Of a stretch of DNA of 5,406 nucleotides, positions 1-5,383 are shown piece by piece. The position numbers and the translations under genes are program-made. This DNA comes from Clostridium sp. CAG:921 (lineage in GTDB: Bacteria > Bacillota > Clostridia > TANB77 > CAG-465). The first letter of the stretch is position 1. Every line of letters begins with the position of its first letter. Location: positions 1 to 5,406 of the forward strand of contig HF991878.1 of the NCBI GenBank assembly GCA_000433135.1. Reading direction: 5' to 3'. The notes under the pieces are model-generated. The model was given only the letters and a program-made list of their open reading frames with translations. It ran no database searches and was not told the origin of the DNA.

Positions 1-29
1 TTCAATGTGCTTTGTCACTCTCTGTGACT
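1..29 (-). other. Probable start of an rRNA-operon leader transcript (runs off the left edge)
   Basis: This stretch is the expected first transcribed segment from the proximal promoter at 36-64. Read on the minus strand it holds a small hairpin (GTCAC at 24-28 pairing with GTGAC at 14-18, 5-base loop) and then ends in GCACATTGAA. CATTGAA-type sequence followed by AAC/AAT is common in leaders and spacers of Bacillota rRNA operons, but the window stops before any 16S sequence. The rRNA assignment is therefore an inference from the tandem promoters plus this short motif; a tRNA cluster or another highly expressed stable RNA is possible. Confidence 0.4.
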
Positions 30-35
30 GAATTA

Positions 36-64
36 AGTTTAACACAATTTAACATCTTTGTCAA
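36..64 (-). promoter_or_regulatory. Strong sigma-A promoter, proximal of a tandem pair (rRNA-type)
   Basis: On the minus strand there is a perfect -35 box TTGACA (59-64), a 17-base spacer (42-58) and a -10 box TAAACT (36-41) preceded by TG one base away (extended -10). A run of seven A residues on the minus strand lies a few bases upstream of the -35, resembling an UP element. The predicted transcript start is near base 29. It shares TTGACAAAG and a downstream TTAAAT with the distal promoter about 115 bp upstream. Two near-identical strong promoters in series are typical of rrn operons. Confidence 0.7.
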
Positions 65-150
65 CTATTTTTTTAATTTTGTTTAAACATTTTTTAATAT
101 ATTCAAATAAAACTCTAAGTTAATAAAAACATTTCCCTGCGACGCTTATT

Positions 151-179
151 ATCTTACCATTTTTATTTAACTTTGTCAA
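151..179 (-). promoter_or_regulatory. Strong sigma-A promoter, distal of a tandem pair (rRNA-type)
   Basis: On the minus strand there is a perfect -35 box TTGACA (174-179), a 17-base spacer (157-173) and a -10 box TAAGAT (151-156) preceded by TGG (extended -10). Transcription would start near 145. Just downstream lies the only G/C-rich patch of the region (GCGTCGCAGGG, about 135-145). A/T-tracts upstream of the -35 (about 190-215) look like an UP element. No coding sequence follows inside the window, so the promoter must serve something to the left of base 1, most plausibly an rRNA operon transcribed in the same direction as clpC. Confidence 0.7.
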
Positions 180-469
180 CACTTTATATCATTTTTCTTA
201 TTATTTTTTTAAATTTGTTGTTTAAATATTAAATTAAATTTTATTTTCTTACTATTATTTGTTACAATTAACTATCCTAATTGATTATTTTTTCATAAAA
301 AATCAAACAAAAAATGATTTTATTTAAATTTTATAAAAGTATTCTCTTATTTAATTGATATATTTTAAATAATAATTGTATTTCATAAAAAATATTTTTA
401 AATAAAAAAATCCTTTATAAATTGTTTTTTTAATACTACGCTAAGTTTTATAAAATTAATATTAAATAT
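180..469. other. Non-coding, extremely AT-rich spacer
   Basis: I see no credible gene on either strand between the terminator of the zinc-ribbon gene and the tandem promoters. The DNA is almost entirely A/T with many homopolymer runs. The only structure noted is an A/T-dominated inverted repeat (AAAATCA at 299-305, TGATTTT at 315-321, 9-base loop) with T-runs on both sides, which could act as a weak bidirectional terminator but is also likely to occur by chance in such DNA. Confidence 0.6.
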
Positions 470-503
470 AAAAAACGATTGATAGCTATAAAAACTACCA
501 ATC
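470..503 (-). terminator. Rho-independent terminator of the zinc-ribbon gene (and perhaps the whole operon)
   Basis: Read on the minus strand, GATTGGTAG (495-503) can pair with CTATCAATC (477-485). This gives a 9-bp stem with one G-U pair and a 9-base loop, followed by G and six T residues (470-476). It begins 13 bases downstream of the stop codon at 516. No comparable G/C-containing stem with a T-run is present between clpC and the zinc-ribbon gene, so this is the first convincing terminator after mcsA. Confidence 0.8.
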
Positions 504-515
504 ACATAATAACTA

Positions 516-1028
516 TTATTTTTTAAATTCATTCCCACATTTTGAACAAAATTTAGCATTATAATTGCACACTAAACCGCATTGTGAACAAACTTTTTCT
601 TTTGGCTCATCCTTTTCTTCGACTTTTTTTTCACTTTTTATTTTTAAAGATTTTTGTTTTGCTCCGCAGTTCTCACAAAAAGTACTATCTAGTGCTATAG
701 TATTTCCACACTCTAAGCACATTCTAAGTCCCTTATTATATAAAATTTTTACTGCCATTTCTTCTATCTCATCATAAATTTTATCTATTTTTTTGCATTC
801 CTTTGTAAAACTTTTTTCAACTTCATTATTTGATTTGTAAAGTTCATATATTTTTTTACCTAATTGTTCATAAATTTTTTGAATTTCAGTTTCTTTTTCA
901 GACGTACTTATCCTAAGTTTTGCTTCCTCTATCATTTTTCCTGATTTATCTGCAACAGTATTATAAGTGTCAGTCGCAGTTTTTCCAACAATTTTAGAAA
1001 TTTTTGTAACTTTTTCCATAAAATCCAT
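516..1028 (-). CDS. Double zinc-ribbon protein with helical N-terminus, function unknown
   Basis: This 170-residue protein is soluble, with no signal peptide or membrane segment. Residues about 1-100 are rich in Lys, Glu and Ile and look helical or coiled-coil, with a heptad-like stretch at 45-95. Two zinc ribbons follow: C104/C107 with C118/C121, and C147/C150 with C161/C164, each ending in CxxCG. They are joined by a charged linker (about 123-146). An extra cysteine (C154) sits in the second ribbon. The ATG at 1028 is supported by GGGGTG at 1034-1039, five bases upstream; a second ATG nine bases in is possible. The gene follows clpC by 68 bases on the same strand and ends at a clear terminator. 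Zinc-ribbon proteins of this layout occur in clostridia without a defined role; the C-terminal ribbons suggest protein or nucleic-acid binding. McsA in the same cluster also has CxxC zinc sites, but I see no specific homology, so a link to Clp proteolysis is only positional. Confidence 0.85.
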   Translation of the reverse strand: MDFMEKVTKISKIVGKTATDTYNTVADKSGKMIEEAKLRISTSEKETEIQKIYEQLGKKIYELYKSNNEVEKSFTKECKKIDKIYDEIEEMAVKILYNKGLRMCLECGNTIALDSTFCENCGAKQKSLKIKSEKKVEEKDEPKEKVCSQCGLVCNYNAKFCSKCGNEFKK

Positions 1029-1049
1029 TATATCACCCCATATACTACA

Positions 1050-1078
1050 ATATTAACATATAAATAAATCTACTTCAA
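1050..1078 (-). promoter_or_regulatory. Possible promoter of the zinc-ribbon gene
   Basis: On the minus strand, TTGAAG (1073-1078, 4/6 to the -35 consensus) is separated by 17 bases from TAATAT (1050-1055, 4/6 to the -10 consensus), which has a TG one base upstream (extended -10). The predicted start near 1043 would leave a leader of only about 15 bases carrying the GGGGTG ribosome binding site. Matches this good arise by chance in AT-rich DNA, so read-through from clpC remains an equally good explanation. Confidence 0.35.
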
Positions 1079-1096
1079 TACTTAAATAAAATTTAT

Positions 1097-3520
1097 TTAT
1101 ATTTTCTCAAGCATTATATTTCCATTTTTTTCTATAACTTTAATATTATCTCCGTTTTTTAGATTACCATTTAATATTTCATCTGCAAATCTGTCTTCAA
1201 TTTTTACCTGTATACAACGTCTAAGTGGTCTAGCCCCATAGTTTTCATCATACCCCACTTTACAAATATAATCTACTATACTTTTATCAAATACTACATT
1301 TATTTTATTTTTTTCTAATCTTTTCCTTACCTCATCTAGCATAATTTTAGCTATATTTTCTATATCTTCACTTTTTAATTTATTAAATACTATTATTTCA
1401 TCAACTCTGTTTAAAAATTCAGGTCTAAATATTTTCTTTAGCTCATCCATTATAGTCTTTTTGCTTTTTTCATAATCCGTAGCCTCTTTATTGCCAAATC
1501 CAATTAAATGATTTATACTTGAATCTTTTGCACCTGCATTTGATGTCATTATTATAACAGTATTTTTAAAATCTATAACTTGCCCATTTGAATCAGTAAG
1601 TCTACCATCTTCTAAAATTTGAAGTAACATATTAAATACATCATAATGAGCTTTTTCAATTTCATCAAATAAGACAATACTATAAGGTTTTCTACGAACT
1701 TGCTCAGTCAGTTGACCTCCTTCATCAAATCCTACATAACCAGGAGGTGCTCCAATTAATTTAGAAACGCTATGACTTTCCATATATTCAGACATATCAA
1801 ATCTAATTAATGAATTTTCATCACCAAACAAACTCCTAGCTAACGATTTTGCTAGTTCAGTTTTTCCAACTCCAGTTGGTCCAACAAATATAAATGAACC
1901 TATTGGTCTTTTTTCATTACTCAATCCTACTCTTGCTCTTTTTATTGCCTTTGATATTGTATCAACAGCCTGATCTTGACCAATAACTCTTTCTTTTAAT
2001 GATTTATCAAGATTTTTTAATTTTTCAATTTCTGTTTCCGAAAGTTTAGAAACTGGAATCTTTGTCCATCCAGATACGACCTCACATACATCATCTTCGG
2101 TTATCTTCACTTTAGGCTTATCAATCCCCTTTTTCCATTTTTTCATTTCTTTTTCTAATTTTGCTTTTAACTTTTTTTCTTGATCTCTAAGCTTAGCTGC
2201 ATTTTCAAAAGACTGTGAAATTATAGCTTCTTCTTTTTCTTTACTTATACTTGAAATTTGTTCATTTAAATTTTCAATTTCATCCGGTATTAAATTTGTT
2301 CTTAATCTGACCTTTGCACATGCTTCATCAATTATATCAATTGCTTTATCAGGAAGTTTTCTATCATTTATATACCTTTTGGATAGTTCAACAGCAGACT
2401 TTATTGCTTCATCAGTAATGTTTACCATATGATGCGCTTCATATTTTTTTCTAAGTCCATATAAAATTGAGATTGCATCATCTTCCGTTGGTTCATCTAT
2501 TGTAACAGGTTGAAATCTTCTATCAAAAGCAGCATCTTTTTTTACATATTTTCTATATTCGCTTATTGTTGTAGCACCTATTACTTGTATTTCACTTCTT
2601 GAAAGTAACGGCTTTAGTATATTTGCAGCATCCATTGGAGTTCCTTCAGCAGTTCCAGCACCAATTATAGTGTGAATTTCATCAATGAATAAAATAATGT
2701 TTCCCTCTTTTTTTACTTCTGATAATGATTTTTTTAATCTTTCCTCAAAGTCGCCTCTATATTTTGCACCTGCTACCATTGATGATAAATCGAGCAAAAC
2801 TATTCTTCTTTCCTTTAGCATATCTGGAACTTCTTTTTTTATTATAAGTTCTGCTAGCCCTTCTACAACTGCAGTTTTTCCAACTCCGGGCTCACCAATT
2901 AATATTGGATTATTTTTTGTCCTTCTACTTAATATTTCAATTATTCTTTGAATTTCACTATTTCTTCCAATTACAGGATCTAATTTTCCTTCAGCTGCGC
3001 TCATAGTCAAGTCCTTAGAATACTGATTTAATGTTGGAGTATTTGCTGTGTTAATTCCTGAATTTGTTAAATAGCCACTCATAGGAGCGTCATCACTTAA
3101 TAATCTTAATAAGTCTGTAAATACTTTTTGTGGATCAATATCAGCATCAATTAAAATTCTAACAGCAACACTATCAATTTCTCTCATTAGTGATAATAAT
3201 AAATGTTCAGTTCCAACGTAATTTTGCCCTAATCTTTTTGATTCTTTAGTCGAATTTTCAATTATTCTTTTTGCTCTTGGCGTAAAATCTACATCCTCTT
3301 CAAGAGTATTCATTATACCATCAATTTTTATGATTTCATTTTTTACATATTCATCTGTTAAACCTTGACTTGATAAAATCTTATACGCTAGTCCTTCTCC
3401 TTCATTTATTAATCCATACAAAATATGTTCTGTACCTATAAATGAATAATTATTTTCTACTGAAAATCTTCTTGCAATATCTAATACTTTACTTGCTCTA
3501 CCAGTAAACTCATACATCAT
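1097..3520 (-). CDS. clpC: ATP-dependent Clp protease ATP-binding subunit ClpC
   Basis: ClpC is a hexameric cytosolic AAA+ unfoldase that delivers damaged, McsB-tagged or adaptor-bound proteins to the ClpP peptidase. The 807 residues match the usual size (B. subtilis about 810). In order: two Clp_N repeats (about 5-54 and 79-129) with phospho-arginine-binding glutamates E31 and E105, equivalent to E32/E106 of B. subtilis; AAA-1 with Walker A GEPGVGKT (209-216), Walker B D280/E281 and arginine finger R334/R335; a ClpC-type middle domain with a UVR-like coiled coil (about 416-460, F438 matching the regulatory Phe); AAA-2 with Walker A GPTGVGKT (547-554), Walker B D619/E620, sensor-1 N661, arginine finger R705 and sensor-2 GAR (762-764). 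The ClpP-docking loop carries IGF (673-675), where B. subtilis has VGF. The start is set by AAAGGAG at 3528-3534, seven bases before the first of two adjacent ATGs. The first 11 bases overlap the end of mcsB, implying translational coupling. Intact; I see no frameshift. Confidence 0.98.
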   Translation of the reverse strand: MMYEFTGRASKVLDIARRFSVENNYSFIGTEHILYGLINEGEGLAYKILSSQGLTDEYVKNEIIKIDGIMNTLEEDVDFTPRAKRIIENSTKESKRLGQNYVGTEHLLLSLMREIDSVAVRILIDADIDPQKVFTDLLRLLSDDAPMSGYLTNSGINTANTPTLNQYSKDLTMSAAEGKLDPVIGRNSEIQRIIEILSRRTKNNPILIGEPGVGKTAVVEGLAELIIKKEVPDMLKERRIVLLDLSSMVAGAKYRGDFEERLKKSLSEVKKEGNIILFIDEIHTIIGAGTAEGTPMDAANILKPLLSRSEIQVIGATTISEYRKYVKKDAAFDRRFQPVTIDEPTEDDAISILYGLRKKYEAHHMVNITDEAIKSAVELSKRYINDRKLPDKAIDIIDEACAKVRLRTNLIPDEIENLNEQISSISKEKEEAIISQSFENAAKLRDQEKKLKAKLEKEMKKWKKGIDKPKVKITEDDVCEVVSGWTKIPVSKLSETEIEKLKNLDKSLKERVIGQDQAVDTISKAIKRARVGLSNEKRPIGSFIFVGPTGVGKTELAKSLARSLFGDENSLIRFDMSEYMESHSVSKLIGAPPGYVGFDEGGQLTEQVRRKPYSIVLFDEIEKAHYDVFNMLLQILEDGRLTDSNGQVIDFKNTVIIMTSNAGAKDSSINHLIGFGNKEATDYEKSKKTIMDELKKIFRPEFLNRVDEIIVFNKLKSEDIENIAKIMLDEVRKRLEKNKINVVFDKSIVDYICKVGYDENYGARPLRRCIQVKIEDRFADEILNGNLKNGDNIKVIEKNGNIMLEKI

Positions 3521-4514
3521 TTTCTATCTCCTTTCGTATATATTCACTTCTTATCTCATCTTCTTTTTCCTGACTAAATTCAGATCCATACATGTTAGCT
3601 AGCACATACGGTTCTACATTAATTCTAATCTTAGCTATTTTAATAAGTGAAATATCATCTATAATTTTTAAACTAATTCCTAGCCTTATATTAGAAAGTA
3701 ATTTTATTGCTTCTTCAAAACTTATAACCCTAGAGTATTTTATAATTCCATAAGATCTCCAAATTTCATCTTCAAAGCATGCACCGTCTTTTAAAAGAAT
3801 TTCTCTTGCTTTTCTTTCCTGTTCAATTATAACTGAAATTACAGCTTTCAAACTATTAATAATTTCTTTTTCTGATATTCCTAATGTCTTTTGGTTTGAT
3901 ACTATGTACATATTTCCTATACTTTTAAATTCTTCTCCATAAATTCCATGCACACACAATCCTATACTTGAGGCCTGTTCTAATATATTTGAAAGTAATC
4001 CAAGTTTTTCAAGTCCAGGCAAATGCAACATTACAGAAGCTTTCAAAGCAGTCCCAACATTAGTTGGACACGCTGTTAAATATCCATATTTATCACTTAT
4101 AGAAAATTCAAGAGTATTATTTACCATATCTGCAAATTTACTAACATCTTCGTATGTTTCATCTAAATTAAATCCCTTTTTAAATGCTTGTATCTTTAAG
4201 TGATCTTCTTCATTTATCATTGTAACTTGTGAAAAATCACTATTAACAATTAAAGCTCCATCTTCTTTATTTGCAAATTCTTTTGAAATTAAGTTCTTTT
4301 CTACAAAGGAAAATATTTCATTTTTCGTTAAATTTGACATATATATCAATCTAAAATCATCATCTTTAATGCTTTCTTTGATTTTATTTGTAACATTTAG
4401 TTTTTCTTGTTTTGTTAAAATATTCGGAAATTTAGCAGACGCTATATTTCTACTAATTCTTACTCTTGAAGATAACACAACATCGAAATTTTTTATATTT
4501 TTATCATTTTCCAT
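3510..4514 (-). CDS. mcsB: Protein-arginine kinase McsB
   Basis: McsB belongs to the phosphagen-kinase family and phosphorylates arginines on proteins, marking them for ClpCP. This copy has 334 residues against about 363 in B. subtilis, being shorter at both ends but with the kinase core complete. Visible motifs: nucleotide-binding SSRVR (15-19, R17 and R19), NEEDH (101-105) with catalytic E103, the family signature CPTNVGT with C149 (149-155), GIYGE with catalytic E194 (190-194), SNQKTLG (206-212) and RSYG (253-256). Compared with B. subtilis McsB from memory, four arginines differ: after NEEDHL (K107), after the signature (K158), before GIYGE (H189), and in the C-terminal RDxxRA phospho-arginine site, read here as EDEIRS (318-323). 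The gene starts one base after the mcsA stop; its ribosome binding site lies inside the end of mcsA. Its last 11 bases overlap clpC. It is very probably an active kinase, since the catalytic residues and partners are kept, though allostery may differ. Confidence 0.95.
   Translation of the reverse strand: MENDKNIKNFDVVLSSRVRISRNIASAKFPNILTKQEKLNVTNKIKESIKDDDFRLIYMSNLTKNEIFSFVEKNLISKEFANKEDGALIVNSDFSQVTMINEEDHLKIQAFKKGFNLDETYEDVSKFADMVNNTLEFSISDKYGYLTACPTNVGTALKASVMLHLPGLEKLGLLSNILEQASSIGLCVHGIYGEEFKSIGNMYIVSNQKTLGISEKEIINSLKAVISVIIEQERKAREILLKDGACFEDEIWRSYGIIKYSRVISFEEAIKLLSNIRLGISLKIIDDISLIKIAKIRINVEPYVLANMYGSEFSQEKEDEIRSEYIRKEIENDV
3528..3534 (-). promoter_or_regulatory. Ribosome binding site of clpC
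   Basis: AAAGGAG on the minus strand, within the last codons of mcsB, lies seven bases before the first ATG (3520) and ten before the second (3517). Both spacings are usable; the first ATG gives a protein beginning MM, as in B. subtilis ClpC. Its position inside mcsB fits coupled translation. Confidence 0.85.
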
Positions 4515-4515
4515 G

Positions 4516-4986
4516 CTAATTACCCTCCTTTAACTTTTTTATTTCATCTCGTAAAATTGCAGCTTCTTCATATCTTTCTTCAAGTACAAGATCGTGTAAA
4601 CGCTCTTTTAATTCGCCTATTTTTTCATTTAAAATTTCTTCTGTGTCTTTTTTTCTTTTAGTTATTTTCACATGCCTATTTTGACCATGAATCTTATAAA
4701 ATAGTTCATCTAATGTAGACTCAAAAGTAGTATAACATTCAGGACACCCAAGCAAACCAGTTCTTGAATAATCTTCTAATCTATATCCACAATTTTTACA
4801 TTGTTTTGAAAATAAATTTGCATATTCAGGGATACTTGTAAACATAGGAACAAAGAGCTCATTAAAACCAGATATTCCTAATTTTTTTGCGCAATTTACA
4901 CATAACAATAGTTCATTTTTTTTGCCATTTATTTCATCAAAATATTTTACCGTTGCTTTTCTTTTTCCACAACTTTGACACTTCAT
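4516..4986 (-). CDS. mcsA: McsA, zinc-binding activator of McsB (UVR-domain protein)
   Basis: McsA binds and activates the arginine kinase McsB and helps couple it to ClpC; zinc-site disruption links it to heavy-metal and oxidative stress in Bacillus and Staphylococcus. This 156-residue protein (B. subtilis about 185) has four CxxC pairs: C3/C6, C29/C32, C63/C66 and C81/C84, enough for two zinc sites. A variable charged segment follows (about 100-117), then a C-terminal UVR motif (about 118-153) with the pattern ERYEEAAILRDEI (137-149), similar to the UVR-like coil in the ClpC middle domain. An in-frame GTG at 4995 would add three residues, but it overlaps the GGAG ribosome binding site at 4995-4998. 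I therefore chose the ATG at 4986, which gives the family-typical start directly before the first CxxC. It is the first gene of the cluster here; ctsR, normally in front, is absent from the window. Confidence 0.94.
   Translation of the reverse strand: MKCQSCGKRKATVKYFDEINGKKNELLLCVNCAKKLGISGFNELFVPMFTSIPEYANLFSKQCKNCGYRLEDYSRTGLLGCPECYTTFESTLDELFYKIHGQNRHVKITKRKKDTEEILNEKIGELKERLHDLVLEERYEEAAILRDEIKKLKEGN
4523..4531 (-). promoter_or_regulatory. Ribosome binding site of mcsB
   Basis: AAAGGAGGG on the minus strand, a near-perfect Shine-Dalgarno sequence, lies eight bases before the mcsB ATG and is embedded in the last codons of mcsA. It fixes the ATG at 4514 as the start and indicates that the two proteins, which form a complex, are made together. 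Confidence 0.88.
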
Positions 4987-4994
4987 ATTAATCA

Positions 4995-4998
4995 CTCC
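4995..4998 (-). promoter_or_regulatory. Ribosome binding site that decides the mcsA start
   Basis: GGAG in the context AAATGGAGTG lies eight bases before the ATG at 4986. The in-frame GTG at 4993-4995 lies within this element and has no Shine-Dalgarno of its own, which argues against it as the start. Confidence 0.75.
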
Positions 4999-5090
4999 AT
5001 TTACTTACAAAATAATACTACAAAATTAAAACAGTATAGTAGCAATAATTATCAAGAAATCTACGTTTAACTTTATAAAGTAACACTTAA

Positions 5091-5119
5091 ATTATATATT
5101 ACTAATTCTTTTAAGTAAA
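5091..5119 (-). promoter_or_regulatory. Candidate second promoter of the mcsA-mcsB-clpC operon
   Basis: On the minus strand, TTTACT (5114-5119, 4/6 to the -35 consensus) is followed after exactly 17 bases by a perfect TATAAT (5091-5096). Transcription would begin near 5084, giving a leader of about 98 bases. It is weaker than the promoter at 5207-5235 but nearer to mcsA. Tandem promoters are known for clp operons in Bacillota; whether this one is used cannot be told from sequence. Confidence 0.4.
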
Positions 5120-5127
5120 TATTTGCG

Positions 5128-5212
5128 ACATTTTATGACATGATTCGACTAACATTTTATTATAAAATAAAAAACATTTTAATAGTTACATCCTAATTTA
5201 AAAGACATTTTA
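5128..5212 (-). repeat. Four direct copies of TAAAATGT in the operon's promoter region
   Basis: The octamer ACATTTTA (minus strand TAAAATGT) occurs at 5128-5135, 5152-5159, 5174-5181 and 5205-5212, all in the same orientation, with start-to-start spacings of 24, 22 and 31 bases. The first and last copies extend to GACATTTTAT. The last overlaps the -10 box of the main promoter and the others lie in the presumed 5' leader. They may be regulator binding sites, relics of -10-like elements, or a chance cluster in AT-rich DNA. Confidence 0.45.
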
Positions 5213-5235
5213 TCAAAATATATAAAATTTGTCAA
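5207..5235 (-). promoter_or_regulatory. Main candidate promoter of the mcsA-mcsB-clpC operon
   Basis: On the minus strand there is a perfect -35 box TTGACA (5230-5235), a 17-base spacer (5213-5229) and a -10 box TAAAAT (5207-5212, 5/6). The start would be near 5200, giving a leader of about 214 bases before mcsA. No CtsR-type operator (tandem TTTGACC/GGTCAAA heptads spaced by three bases) and no CIRCE inverted repeat (TTAGCACTC type) is visible over or near it, so its heat or stress regulator is unknown. Confidence 0.6.
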
Positions 5236-5383
5236 AATTTTATTCATTATATAATGCAATTTTACAAAACATATCAATACTATATTTAAATTTTTGGCAT
5301 TTTTAATTTTTCATTATACTTTATTAATCTTTATAATTAAAATACTTAAATATACAAAAAAATACATCTCATTTATTAGGTTC
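5236..5383. other. Intergenic AT-rich DNA upstream of the operon promoter
   Basis: No gene is visible on either strand. The notable element is a 12-bp perfect palindrome CATTATATAATG (5245-5256), ending 9 bases upstream of the -35 box of the main mcsA promoter. A weak plus-strand promoter-like pair, TTGGCA (5294-5299) and TATACT (5315-5320), has a short 15-base spacer and is doubtful. Confidence 0.5.

Noticed and set aside
281..321. Inverted repeats with T-runs in the left spacer as a terminator or small RNA
   Set aside because: The stems are nearly all A/T with a single G/C pair and several mutually exclusive pairings; such structures are expected by chance here.
565..777. Plus-strand open frame of 70 codons
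   Set aside because: It lies wholly inside the zinc-ribbon gene on the other strand, has no ribosome binding site, and its composition mirrors the antisense of Lys/Glu-rich codons.
1083..1098. Hairpin after the clpC stop (AAATAAA/TTTATTT) as a terminator
   Set aside because: The stem is all A/T, overlaps the stop codon and has no run of T residues after it, so it should not stop transcription effectively.
2685..2951. Plus-strand open frame of 88 codons
   Set aside because: It is antisense to the conserved AAA-1 domain of clpC; the Ser/Phe-rich product is a typical shadow.
4987..4995. GTG start three codons upstream for mcsA
   Set aside because: The GTG lies within the GGAG ribosome binding site of the ATG at 4986, and the ATG gives the normal N-terminus starting directly at the first CxxC.
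5211..5239. Possible CtsR operator from two TTTTGA(C/T)AAA sequences on the minus strand
   Set aside because: The two copies are 19 bases apart and lack the GGTCAAA/TTTGACC heptad with three-base spacing; one is simply the -35 box and the other overlaps the -10.
5294..5320. Plus-strand promoter TTGGCA/TATACT
   Set aside because: The spacer is only 15 bases and nothing coding follows within the window.
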